Below are positions 24,094 through 32,188 of a stretch of 64,000 nt of DNA, piece after piece. Below the pieces are notes generated by a model. The model did no database searches. It was not told where the DNA came from and saw nothing but the letters and a program-made list of their open reading frames with translations. Where the stretch lies: positions 1,674,001 through 1,738,000 of the forward strand of contig NZ_ADVG01000004.1 in NCBI RefSeq assembly GCF_000178855.1. The letters run 5' to 3'. This stretch comes from Ktedonobacter racemifer DSM 44963. Its GTDB lineage: Bacteria > Chloroflexota > Ktedonobacteria > Ktedonobacterales > Ktedonobacteraceae. Each line of letters begins with the position of its first letter. The first letter of the stretch is position 1. The position numbers were made by a program, and so were the translations under genes.

Positions 24094-24852
24094 ATGAGAA
24101 TTACTGATCTTATCGCGACCCTGGCAGGGGTCATATCTATTGTCTCGGCTGCCGCTGGCGTCACGCAGTTTCTGGTAAACAATAGCAGGAATAAGGGCCT
24201 GCAGCAGCGTAAAAGCCTGATCATGCATTGTGTGCTTACGGTTATGTTGACAGTCGCCTTTGTGATGAGTGGAGTCGCTGTCTATGCCTTATTTCTGCAT
24301 CCTCAAGTAACGGTGAACAACCAGGCAGCTATCACGCTTCCAGGCTTGCCAGGACACACTCCTTCGCCTGTAGTAACCGTGATCCAGGAAAATAAGTTCG
24401 CCGAAACTGCCATGGTCACAGTGACGCCTACTACATCGTCAACGGTGGGGAGTGATGATATACCCAAAACCTACAGCTTTAACCGCTCGCTGACCTGCCT
24501 CACCTCTTGCCAGGCCCAACTGGCTCTGACGCTAATAAAGGTCGTTGTGGACCCGGCTCAACAGAATACTACCTGGTATTTTACCGTGGCCAATAATGGG
24601 GCCACCGCCTGTAGCAGTATGTATGCGAGCGTGATTATCCAGGACGGAGCGGGTCATAAGCTGCTGGGAGGCCCTCCAGGAACATTGACGCAGCATGGCT
24701 TCTCACTCGATGCTGGTCAGACGCAGGAGCGTGATACAACGGTTTCCCTGGCGCCAAAGCCTGGCACATCCTACCTGCTCAAGATGTCATCTTCCTGTGA
24801 GCCAGTCGCTACAAACGCCACCTACCTGGTCGAAACACTGACCTTTAACTGA
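24094..24852 (+). CDS. Membrane-anchored protein of unknown function
   Basis: A 252-aa protein that I do not recognise. Two hydrophobic helices (about residues 5-26 and 43-68) with a basic stretch between them (NNSRNKGLQQRK) suggest a hairpin anchor with the large C-terminal part outside. That part starts with a Thr/Pro/Ser-rich linker (PGLPGHTPSP, TVTPTTSSTVG) and continues as a beta-rich domain with four Cys (LTCLTSC, TACSS, SSCEP) that may form disulfides; the WYFTVANNGATAC stretch looks like an Ig-like/DUF4352-type fold, which is a guess. GGAAGGGA upstream supports ATG 24094. It is flanked by long hairpins on both sides, so it is a separate transcription unit. Confidence 0.6.
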   Translation: MRITDLIATLAGVISIVSAAAGVTQFLVNNSRNKGLQQRKSLIMHCVLTVMLTVAFVMSGVAVYALFLHPQVTVNNQAAITLPGLPGHTPSPVVTVIQENKFAETAMVTVTPTTSSTVGSDDIPKTYSFNRSLTCLTSCQAQLALTLIKVVVDPAQQNTTWYFTVANNGATACSSMYASVIIQDGAGHKLLGGPPGTLTQHGFSLDAGQTQERDTTVSLAPKPGTSYLLKMSSSCEPVATNATYLVETLTFN

Positions 24853-24862
24853 TGTTACTGAG

Positions 24863-24937
24863 TAATAGAGTCTAGAGCATGAAGCGGGCATTGTGGCAAT
24901 CTGCCACAATGCCCGCTTCATGCTCTAGACTCTATTA
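24863..24937. terminator. Perfect 36-bp hairpin between convergent genes
   Basis: 24863-24898 and 24902-24937 pair perfectly around a 3-nt ATC loop. It lies between the stop codons of the converging genes at 24852 and 24943, giving a two-way terminator. Confidence 0.8.
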
Positions 24938-24942
24938 TGCTT

Positions 24943-26925
24943 CTATGCTTCCAGGTTGAGCCAGCGAACCTCTTCAGGGGTGAGAGTGATGTTCACGGCC
25001 TCAAACGAGGTACGCGTCTCCGAGAGGGCGCGTGGCCCAATCAGGGGGAAGGTTGGGAAGGGCTGGTTCAGCACGTAGGCCAGGGCCAGAGTGATTGGCA
25101 GAATGCCGCGCTCACGGGCCATCTGGTTGACGCGCTCCAGGCGTTGGAAGTTATCCTCGCTATACCAGCAGCGCACGAGCTCAGGATCGGAGTGATCCTC
25201 CGGTTTTGCGCGCCCGGTGAAGAAGCCGCGAGCCTGGCTGGACCAGGGCATCAAGGCCATATTGTGCTCTGTGAGCCACGCGCGAGAACTTGCATCCGAG
25301 GCCGAGATGCAGCCTGCCCACACGGGATCGATCATGCGTGCCAGGCTAAAGTTATTACTGAGGGCGGAAAAGCCGGTCAGCCCGTGTTCTGCGGCCCACT
25401 GGTTGGCCTCTTGCAGGCGCTCAATGGACCAGTTGGATGCGCCAAAGACACGTATACGTCCGGCCTTCTTCTGCTCGTTGAGAACAGTGATAAATTCGCC
25501 TACAGGAATCTCGGGATTGTCGCGATGCATCATATAGATGTCGACGTAGTCTGTGCGCAGGCGCCCCAGGCTGATATCGAGCTGCTTAACGATCCATTCA
25601 GGCGTGCAGTATGGCGTGTGTGCGCCTTTGCCGAGGATGACCACCTGCTCGCGAATGCCGCGATTGGCGATCCACTGCCCCAGTAGCTTCTCGCAGGCGC
25701 CGCCGCCATAGATGAAGGCGGTGTCGAAGCAGTTGCCGCCGCGCTCGAAGTAGTCGTCCAGCATAACTGAGGCATGCGGCCACTCGGTCTGGTTATCCAC
25801 ACCCATGACCAGGCGGGAGACGGGCTTCTCCACTCCGGGCAGATTGCCATACTTCATGCTAGCATCCGAGCGGACACGCAGGGGACGCTGGCTTACCGTC
25901 AGGGTCTTACCCTCAGGTTTCTCCGCCTCATAGACGACACCGATGGCCTTGCGCCAGCGGTCAAGCGTCTGCATATTACCAAGTGTGTCCTCCCAGCTCA
26001 TGGCAGGCGCTTGCAACTGCTCCAGGTAGGTGGCAACGGTATCGGCTTCGTTGCCATACAGGTCTACCTCGCTCTCAACGTCGATTTTCTCGCTCTGCCC
26101 ATTTTTCTCTACGAGCAGATATGCCTGGCCGCGCTCGGGAAGCCATGGCGACTGGATGGTGATGGATCCCTTGCTGCCAAAGATGCGTACGTTGTTGTCT
26201 CCATTTACCTGGATGCCGGTGAAGAGCTGTGCCAGAACGCCACCTGGGAAGCTGAGTGAGGCCACGGTATATTCATCAACGCCTGTGGATCCAACCTGAC
26301 CCACGGCGCTTACCTGTGTAGGTTCGACGAAGTCTTTGCCGTTGGCGATGCCCGCGATCATGCGTGCCATCGAGACGCTGTAGCAACCAACGTCGAGGAT
26401 GCCGCCGCCTCCCAGTGCATTGTTGTAGAGGCGACTCTCGGGATTAAAGCCCGCATTAAAGCTAAAGGTGGCCTGTATCACGCGAATATCGCCGATCGTT
26501 CCCGCCTGTAGCAGTTCGCGCAGCATCTGCGTCTGTGGGTGGCAGCGATACATAAAGGCCTCCATCAGGAAGACCTGGTGGCGCTGGGCCGCCTCCACAA
26601 TAGCCATCGCCTCGGCATGGTTAAGCGCGATGGGCTTCTCACATAAGATATGTTTCCCGGCTTCCGCGGCACGAATGGCCCACTGCGCATGCTGAGGATG
26701 CGGCGTGGCGATGTAGACCGCCTGGACCTGCTCGTCAGCCAGCAGCTCCTCATAGCTGCCGTAGCAGCGTTCTACGCTCCATTGCGCGCCGAAGGCATCG
26801 GCTGCTTCCTGACTACGACTGCCAACGGCAACCAGTGTTCCCGTCTCTGAATTGGCCAGGCCTTTGGCGAAGACGCCAGCGATCCTGCCAGTACCCAAAA
26901 TACCCCAGGCTAGTTTGCTGCTCAA
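24943..26925 (-). CDS. Gfo/Idh/MocA oxidoreductase fused to aldo/keto reductase
   Basis: A 660-aa two-enzyme fusion. Residues 1-~330 are a Gfo/Idh/MocA dehydrogenase: Rossmann GILGTGRIAGVFAKGL, the HILCEKPIALN motif with catalytic Lys, and the C-terminal GGGILDVGCYSVSM. Residues ~355-660 are a complete AKR: CFDTAFIYGGG (Asp/Tyr), VILGKGAH (Lys), VDIYMMHRDN (His), and FPLIGPRALSETR at the end. The linker near 340-352 is short and Arg-rich. Both halves carry their catalytic residues, so a coupled two-step redox conversion of a sugar or inositol derivative is plausible. There is no partner gene on the same strand. The divergent MFS exporter starts 267 bases upstream. Confidence 0.92.
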   Translation of the reverse strand: MSSKLAWGILGTGRIAGVFAKGLANSETGTLVAVGSRSQEAADAFGAQWSVERCYGSYEELLADEQVQAVYIATPHPQHAQWAIRAAEAGKHILCEKPIALNHAEAMAIVEAAQRHQVFLMEAFMYRCHPQTQMLRELLQAGTIGDIRVIQATFSFNAGFNPESRLYNNALGGGGILDVGCYSVSMARMIAGIANGKDFVEPTQVSAVGQVGSTGVDEYTVASLSFPGGVLAQLFTGIQVNGDNNVRIFGSKGSITIQSPWLPERGQAYLLVEKNGQSEKIDVESEVDLYGNEADTVATYLEQLQAPAMSWEDTLGNMQTLDRWRKAIGVVYEAEKPEGKTLTVSQRPLRVRSDASMKYGNLPGVEKPVSRLVMGVDNQTEWPHASVMLDDYFERGGNCFDTAFIYGGGACEKLLGQWIANRGIREQVVILGKGAHTPYCTPEWIVKQLDISLGRLRTDYVDIYMMHRDNPEIPVGEFITVLNEQKKAGRIRVFGASNWSIERLQEANQWAAEHGLTGFSALSNNFSLARMIDPVWAGCISASDASSRAWLTEHNMALMPWSSQARGFFTGRAKPEDHSDPELVRCWYSEDNFQRLERVNQMARERGILPITLALAYVLNQPFPTFPLIGPRALSETRTSFEAVNITLTPEEVRWLNLEA

Positions 26926-27069
26926 AATAGGTTCCTCCTTATTTACTCCTGTATGTGTAATAGTCTACAATCTCTGGCTGCTTTCTGCTAGGGCTGGATG
27001 GGCCTTTTTAGAGCTTGCGAGTGGGGAAAGGGGATGATAGACTTTATTTATCAGCTTCAATGGGTTGGC

Positions 27070-27135
27070 CGACGCTGCTAAAGCACGCGTCTACATATGG
27101 GGCATGATATGTAGACGCGTGCTTTAGCAGCGTCG
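27070..27135. repeat. Perfect 29-bp hairpin in a divergent promoter region
   Basis: 27070-27098 and 27107-27135 are perfect inverted repeats (CGACGCTGCTAAAGCACGCG...), with an 8-nt loop. Unlike the others it lies upstream of two diverging genes (26925 leftward, 27192 rightward), 57 bases before the MFS start, so it may act as an operator, a leader hairpin or simply be a repeat. Confidence 0.75.
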
Positions 27136-27191
27136 AGCTGCCCTCTCAAATATATGCGTTTATCATTGATAATCCCCAGGTTGGAGGTAGG

Positions 27192-28475
27192 ATGTCCGAT
27201 ATGGATGCACGGTTTTCCTCTGCGTGTGGAGAGGAGGATGGAAAGCAGGCGATGCCTAAAGCATTGCAGGAGGATAAAGAGCTACCATATGTGCCCAGTG
27301 GGGCGCTGGTCGTCATTATTTTAGGGGCCTTGAGCGCGTTTGGCCCGCTCTCGATGGATATGTATTTGCCCTCGCTGCCTGCCCTGGCACATGACTTTAG
27401 TGCCAGTACCTCCCAGGTACAGATTACCCTGAGTACCTGCCTGCTAGGCCTGGCTTCTGGTCAGCTTATCGCTGGCCCTCTTAGTGACGCAGCTGGACGT
27501 CGACGCCCGCTCCTTATTGGTGTTGCGCTCTACGCGGTCGCTTCTCTCCTGTGCGTTGTCGCCCCCTCGGTATTTACGCTGGCAGTGCTGCGCTTTGTGC
27601 AGGGGCTTGCGGGCGCGGCTGGCATTGTTATTTCGCGTGCTGTGGTGCGTGACCTGTATTCAGGGGTGGCGGCGGCGCGTTTCTTCTCGCTGCTCATGCT
27701 GGTGAATGGCCTGGCGCCCATTCTTGCCCCGATCATTGGGAGTCAGTTGTTGCGCTTTACCTCCTGGCGGGGCGTGTTTGTGACCCTGGCGATTATTGGC
27801 GTGATCCTCTTCTTGCTCTCCGCCTTTGGTCTCAAGGAGACGCATTCCGTGGAGCGACGCCAGACGGGTGGGCTTGCGGCAACGCTCTCCGCCTTCCGCG
27901 TTTTGTGCTCTGATCGTCTCTTTATCGGCTATGCCCTGGCGGGTGGCCTCTCCTTCGCCGCCATGTTTGCTTATATCTCTGGCTCATCCTTTGTCTTGCA
28001 GGATATCTATGGGGTCTCGCCCCAACTCTTTGGGGTGCTTTTTGGTATCAATGCCCTGGGCATCGTCGTAGCTGGGCAGGTAAATGGCAGGCTCGTAGGT
28101 CGCATCTCGGCGCGAGGGTTGCTCACATGCGGTTTGAGTTCGGTGGCCTTTGGCGGACTCGCTCTGTTGCTCGTGGCCGTGAGTGGTGTAGGGCTGGTTG
28201 GCATCCTCCCAGCGTTCTTTATCATCGTAGCCAGCCAGGGCCTGGTTATGCCCAACTCGGCTGCGCTGGGCCTGGCCGATCATCCACGTATCGCGGGTAG
28301 CGCCTCGGCTCTACTCGGAATGCTGCAATACGCGATTGGGGCCCTGGTCGCGCCGCTGGTCGGCCTGGGCGGCGGCAAGACTGCTCTGCCTATGTCCCTG
28401 GTTATCGCCTTCTGTGGTGTGGCCTCGCTTGGTATCTTTCTCCTGCTCTGCCGCACTCGCCAGCGCCTCGCCTGA
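27192..28475 (+). CDS. Bcr/CflA-family multidrug efflux MFS transporter
   Basis: A 427-aa transporter with 12 predicted membrane helices after a ~35-residue acidic cytoplasmic N-terminus. Drug:H+ antiporter (DHA1) motifs are visible: GPLSMDMYLPSLPALAHDF in TM1 typical of Bcr/CflA, LIAGPLSDAAGRRRPLL (motif A), and RFVQGLAGAAGIVISRAVVRDLY (motif B with the conserved Arg). The substrate is probably a small antibiotic or other toxic compound. GGAGG at 27183-27187 precedes ATG 27192; a second ATG lies at 27201. Its terminator is the T-tailed hairpin at 28538. Confidence 0.9.
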   Translation: MSDMDARFSSACGEEDGKQAMPKALQEDKELPYVPSGALVVIILGALSAFGPLSMDMYLPSLPALAHDFSASTSQVQITLSTCLLGLASGQLIAGPLSDAAGRRRPLLIGVALYAVASLLCVVAPSVFTLAVLRFVQGLAGAAGIVISRAVVRDLYSGVAAARFFSLLMLVNGLAPILAPIIGSQLLRFTSWRGVFVTLAIIGVILFLLSAFGLKETHSVERRQTGGLAATLSAFRVLCSDRLFIGYALAGGLSFAAMFAYISGSSFVLQDIYGVSPQLFGVLFGINALGIVVAGQVNGRLVGRISARGLLTCGLSSVAFGGLALLLVAVSGVGLVGILPAFFIIVASQGLVMPNSAALGLADHPRIAGSASALLGMLQYAIGALVAPLVGLGGGKTALPMSLVIAFCGVASLGIFLLLCRTRQRLA

Positions 28476-28537
28476 GCCAAGTAGCCGCGTACGCGAGTAG
28501 CGGGCCGGGTCTTTTAGTATACCAGGAATAGCATACG

Positions 28538-28572
28538 AATACATCGTCCTTCTGGGCGGTGTATTCTTTTTT
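28538..28572 (+). terminator. Rho-independent terminator of the MFS gene
   Basis: AATACATCGTCC (28538-28549) pairs with GGGCGGTGTATT (28554-28565), two G-U pairs included, followed by CTTTTTTT. It lies 63 bases after the MFS stop. Confidence 0.7.
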
Positions 28573-28620
28573 TGAGCGGTGTATGATCTGCGCCAGTGAA
28601 AAAGAAAGGACGCGAAAAAG

Positions 28621-29334
28621 ATGATTCGTATTGGATTGATTGGTGAGTATAAGCCTGAGGTGCAGGCACATATCGCCATTCCCCAGGCGTTGGCCCTGGC
28701 AGCTAATGAACTTGGTTGTCAATATGAGGCGGAGTGGCTGGAGACACCTCTATTTGAGCAGGACGCTGAAGAGAAGCTGGCAGGCTACCAGGCTTTATGG
28801 TTTATTCCCAATACTCCCTATGCTAGTATGGGTGGAGCTTTGAAGGCTCTACAATATGCACGCGAGCGGCTGATTCCTACGCTGGGGACCTGCGGTGGTT
28901 GTCAGCATATGCTTATCGAGTATGCGCGCAATATGCTGGGCATCCGTGAGGCGGACCATGCAGAGGAGCATCCCGATGCCACTGTGCTCCTGATTACGCC
29001 GCTAGCCTGCTCTAACACAGGAGTTATTACTATCTGCCATCTCTCTCCTGGCTCGCATGTGGCGAGCATCTATGGGGTAAGCGAGGCCACTGAACAGTAT
29101 GGTACCTGTAACTACGGACCAAATGCGCAATTCTGGCCGGAGCTTGAGCGGGGCGGTATGCATATCAGCGGTAGAGACCAGCAGGGCGAGGCCCGCATCA
29201 TTGAGCTTGAGCGGCATCCCTTTTATATCGGTACTCTCTTCCAGCCGGAGCGCTCAGCTTTTAAGCAGGTTGTCCATCCTCTCATTCGCGCCTACCTCCA
29301 GGCCGCAAATGAGCTAGTTATTCCTCAATCATAG
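28621..29334 (+). CDS. CTP synthase C-terminal-like (class I GATase fold) protein
   Basis: A 237-aa protein resembling the glutaminase domain of CTP synthase without the synthetase domain. It starts MIRIGLIGEYKPEVQAH, as the CTP synthase amidotransferase half does. The nucleophile elbow is LGTCGGCQHMLIEYARN, with Cys in the expected place. In the third position of the triad, CTP synthase has F-H-P-E; here it reads TLFQPERS, so the catalytic His is Gln. This matches the group annotated as CTP-synthase-C-terminal-related (seleno)proteins, whose members are probably not glutaminases; the Cys in PLACSNTG may correspond to the redox position of that group. AAAGGA lies upstream of ATG 28621. Function unknown. 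Confidence 0.8.
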   Translation: MIRIGLIGEYKPEVQAHIAIPQALALAANELGCQYEAEWLETPLFEQDAEEKLAGYQALWFIPNTPYASMGGALKALQYARERLIPTLGTCGGCQHMLIEYARNMLGIREADHAEEHPDATVLLITPLACSNTGVITICHLSPGSHVASIYGVSEATEQYGTCNYGPNAQFWPELERGGMHISGRDQQGEARIIELERHPFYIGTLFQPERSAFKQVVHPLIRAYLQAANELVIPQS

Positions 29335-29344
29335 ATCTCGCCCG

Positions 29345-29397
29345 TAATAATGGAAGGGTTTGTGGCGCTAGAAGTGCCACAAACCCTTCCATTATTA
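29345..29397. terminator. Perfect 22-bp hairpin between convergent genes
   Basis: 29345-29366 pairs with 29376-29397 (TAATAATGGAAGGGTTTGTG...), 9-nt loop. Its right arm overlaps the stop codon (29395-29397) of the HAD gene on the other strand. Confidence 0.75.
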
Positions 29398-30159
29398 AAT
29401 TTCGATGTCTGCGACGGAGTCGCGAATCCAGGTGGGGCGGTAGGGGAAGCGCTCGACCTGTTCGCGGGAAGTGACGCCGGTGAGGACCAAAATGGTGCGC
29501 AGACCACTCTCAATTCCTGAGATCATATCTGTATCCATGCGATCGCCAATCATGACGGTCTCTTCGGAATGGGCGTTGAGCTTGCGCAGAGCGGTGCGCA
29601 TCATCAGCGGGTTGGGTTTACCGATGTAGTAGGGCTTGATGCCGGTAGCGGCGCTGATGAGGGCCGCCACGGCGCCGGTAGCGGGGACGGTTCCGCCCTC
29701 ACCTGGTCCCATGGGATCTGGATTGGTTGCGATAAAGCGCGCGCCATTCAAGATGAAGCGGATGGCCTGGGTGATGCGCTGGAAGCTATAGGTCGTGGTC
29801 TCGCCGAGCACGACATACTCAGGGTCCTGGTCGGTGATGATATAGTCAACGTCGTGTAGGGCCGTCGTCAGGCCGGATTCGCCGATGACGTAGGCGCGTC
29901 CGCTGGGGCGCTGAGAGTGCAGGAACTGCGCCGTGGCGAGCGCGGATGTGAAGATAGACTCTTTGGGCACATCCAAGCCGATATAAGCCAGGCGTACCTG
30001 GAGGTCGCGAGGAGTATATTGTGAGTTATTGGTTAGGATCAGAAAGGGGATTTCCTGGTCGCGCAGGCGTTTCACAAACTCCGCCGCGCCGGGAATGATC
30101 GTCGAGCCACGTACGAGCACTCCATCCATATCTGATAGATAATTTTTGACGCCTTCCAT
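29395..30159 (-). CDS. HAD-IIA family phosphatase (NagD-like)
   Basis: A 254-aa HAD hydrolase with the C2B-type cap. Motif I is SDMDGVLVRG near residue 10, motif II TNNSQYTPRD, motif III Lys in IGKPNPLMMRTAL, motif IV MIGDRMDTDM. The first Asp of the DxD pair is in LSDMDGV, as in NagD/4-nitrophenylphosphatase relatives that hydrolyse nucleotide or sugar phosphates. The start at 30159 follows AAAAGGAGAAAGC; the open frame extending to 30282 is not homologous. It is next to, and on the same strand as, 6-phosphogluconate dehydrogenase, separated by a very long hairpin. Confidence 0.88.
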   Translation of the reverse strand: MEGVKNYLSDMDGVLVRGSTIIPGAAEFVKRLRDQEIPFLILTNNSQYTPRDLQVRLAYIGLDVPKESIFTSALATAQFLHSQRPSGRAYVIGESGLTTALHDVDYIITDQDPEYVVLGETTTYSFQRITQAIRFILNGARFIATNPDPMGPGEGGTVPATGAVAALISAATGIKPYYIGKPNPLMMRTALRKLNAHSEETVMIGDRMDTDMISGIESGLRTILVLTGVTSREQVERFPYRPTWIRDSVADIEI

Positions 30160-30299
30160 GTGCTTTCTCCTTTTCACGCGAGCCAGGGAGAATGTATGAG
30201 ATTGAGATAAGGGCTGCGTATGCCTGGCTCCGCCTCTGTTGTCTTCTCTACATGCTACCATATCTATGTAGAGAATGCGCATCAGCTTTTTGTCGCGAT

Positions 30300-30385
30300 T
30301 AAATAGAGCTTGTTTTGCAGAAAAGGGGTGTGGTGCGGCTGGTCAGCCGCACCACACCCCTTTTCTACAAAACAAGCTCTATTTA
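30300..30385. terminator. 41-bp near-perfect hairpin after gnd
   Basis: 30300-30340 and 30345-30385 pair with a single mismatch and a 4-nt GGTC loop. The right end overlaps the gnd stop codon (30379-30381). It separates gnd from the HAD gene on the same strand. Confidence 0.8.
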
Positions 30386-31401
30386 GATTCCTTCTCGTGG
30401 TGACCACCGAACTCGAAGCGCATGGCTGAGAGGATCTTGTTGCCATATTCGCCCTCACCGCGCGAACTGAAGCGCGAGAAGAGCGCGGCGCTGAGAACGT
30501 GTGCAGGCATGCCCTCATCGATAGCGGCCTGTATCGTCCAGCGACCCTCGCCCGAGTCGGAGACGCGCCCCTGGAATTGTGAGAGGTTGGGATCCTTGAG
30601 CAGGGCGTGCGCTGTCAGGTCCAGCAGCCAGGAGCCAACTACGCTACCACGTCGCCAGAGCTCGGCAACTTCGGGAATGTCGATGTCATACTGGTAGAAA
30701 CGAGGATCTTGCAGGGGAGCTGTCTCAGCATCGATCTCGTGTGTGTTTTTGCCGATATTGGCCTTCTGCAGAATGCCAAATCCCTCGGCGTATGCGGCCA
30801 TGATGCCATATTCGATGCCATTATGGACCATCTTGACAAAGTGACCGGCGCCATGGGGTCCGCAGTGGAGATAGCCCTCCTCAGCGGTGCCACCTTTCTG
30901 CCCGCGTTCCGGTGTGGCTGGTGCGGTCTCTTTTCCAGGTGCCAAAGCCTTAAATATGGGATCAAGGTAGGCAACCGTTTCATCCTCGCCGCCAATCATC
31001 TGGCAGTAGCCGCGCTCGAGTCCCCAGACACCGCCGCTGGTACCGCTATCCACATAATGGATGCCATGCTTCTCAAGCATATCAGCTCTGCGAATATCAT
31101 CGCGATAGTAGGAGTTGCCGCCATCGACGATGATATCACCTTTATCTAGCAAGGGGACGAGTGTCTCCAGTGTAGCATCGACTGAGGCTGCGGGTACCAT
31201 AACCCAGATGATGCGCCTGGGTTGAAGCTTGCTCACCAGGTCTTGCAGCGAAGTTGCACCATCGCTGATTGAACCATCCTGAATACGAGCCTGGACTGTT
31301 TCCTGGCGTCTTGCATAGCCGACACACTTGTGTCCAGCCCTCAAGAGGCGCTTAGCCATATTGGCTCCCATGCGCCCAATTCCAATCATTCCGATCTCCA
31401 T
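30379..31401 (-). CDS. gnd: 6-phosphogluconate dehydrogenase, decarboxylating
   Basis: A 340-aa oxidoreductase that converts 6-phosphogluconate to ribulose 5-phosphate and CO2. It starts with the Rossmann motif IGMIGIGRMGANMAKRL and has IIVDGGNSYYRDD, DSGTSGGVWGLERGYCQMIGG and the catalytic signature GAGHFVKMVHNGIEYGIMAAYAEG. At ~340 aa it is the short form (YqeC/GndA-type of Gram-positives and others, often NAD-linked) and not the 470-aa E. coli type. No zwf is adjacent. Start ATG 31401 follows a GGAGATC-like sequence. It is probably monocistronic, ending in the hairpin at 30300. Confidence 0.95.
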   Translation of the reverse strand: MEIGMIGIGRMGANMAKRLLRAGHKCVGYARRQETVQARIQDGSISDGATSLQDLVSKLQPRRIIWVMVPAASVDATLETLVPLLDKGDIIVDGGNSYYRDDIRRADMLEKHGIHYVDSGTSGGVWGLERGYCQMIGGEDETVAYLDPIFKALAPGKETAPATPERGQKGGTAEEGYLHCGPHGAGHFVKMVHNGIEYGIMAAYAEGFGILQKANIGKNTHEIDAETAPLQDPRFYQYDIDIPEVAELWRRGSVVGSWLLDLTAHALLKDPNLSQFQGRVSDSGEGRWTIQAAIDEGMPAHVLSAALFSRFSSRGEGEYGNKILSAMRFEFGGHHEKESK

Positions 31402-31642
31402 CGAGATCTCCTTTCAACTGCACGGATTTACGCGTTTGTATGCAGGTTGCAAAGATATTATATCTCTTTATAACTCTTTGCTCTACACGCAATAGCCATT
31501 TTTCCTGTTTCATGCTGGGAAAAATGTGCATGCTAAAGTCAAGCTCAGACTACCTCTATAACCTGAGTAACAGAATCTGTTATGTTTTCTCGTCCCATGC
31601 GATTATTATAGGCGAGATCTCAAATAGCATAAGGATGTCCCT

Positions 31643-32188
31643 ATGAAGCAATTATCGATCACGCCTGCGCAGGCAACGGACGCCGCGCTATATCAACGCT
31701 ATGCTTCTGTCATTTTCGCCTATCTTCTGCGGCAAGTCAATTCGCGTGAGGACGCGGAGGACCTGCTGGTCGATATATTTATGGCAGTCCTGGAGAAAAG
31801 CTCATTGGCAAGTATGGATGAGCAGCGTGTCGCCGCCTGGATCTGGACGGTTGCGCGCAACAAGGTTGTCGATTATCGCCGTCGTAGCAAGTATCGTGTG
31901 AGCATTGAGCTCGCGAAGGTCGAAGACGTGCTCTATGAGAGCGAGGAGCAGGCGCCCGAGCATATGGCCCTCAAGCACGAGGAACGGCAGACGTTACACA
32001 CTATCTTGCAAGAATTACCGGAGCTCCAACGTGAAATCGTCCATTTGCGGTTCGGACATGACCTCACCTGTGGTCAAATCGCGACCGTGATTGATAAGAG
32101 CGAGGCGGCGGTGCGCATGACGCTGCACCGCACGCTCAAGCTTCTACGCACGCTCTATACCCGTAACGAGAAAGGAGGCACCCTGTGA
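31643..32188 (+). CDS. ECF RNA polymerase sigma factor
   Basis: A 181-aa group 4 sigma factor. Region 2 reads RYASVIFAYLLRQVNSREDAEDLLVDIFMAVLE, with the region 2.2-2.4 segment EQRVAAWIWTVARNKVVDYRRR. Region 4 follows after an acidic linker: LQELPELQREIVHLRFGHDLTCGQIATVIDKSEAAVRMTLHRTLKLLR. AAGGATGTCCCT precedes ATG 31643. Its last codons overlap the start of the next gene (GTGA at 32185-32188), so both are made from one message. The downstream membrane protein is therefore the likely anti-sigma factor or sensor. No -35/-10 pair resembling an ECF autoregulatory site was identified. Confidence 0.93.
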   Translation: MKQLSITPAQATDAALYQRYASVIFAYLLRQVNSREDAEDLLVDIFMAVLEKSSLASMDEQRVAAWIWTVARNKVVDYRRRSKYRVSIELAKVEDVLYESEEQAPEHMALKHEERQTLHTILQELPELQREIVHLRFGHDLTCGQIATVIDKSEAAVRMTLHRTLKLLRTLYTRNEKGGTL

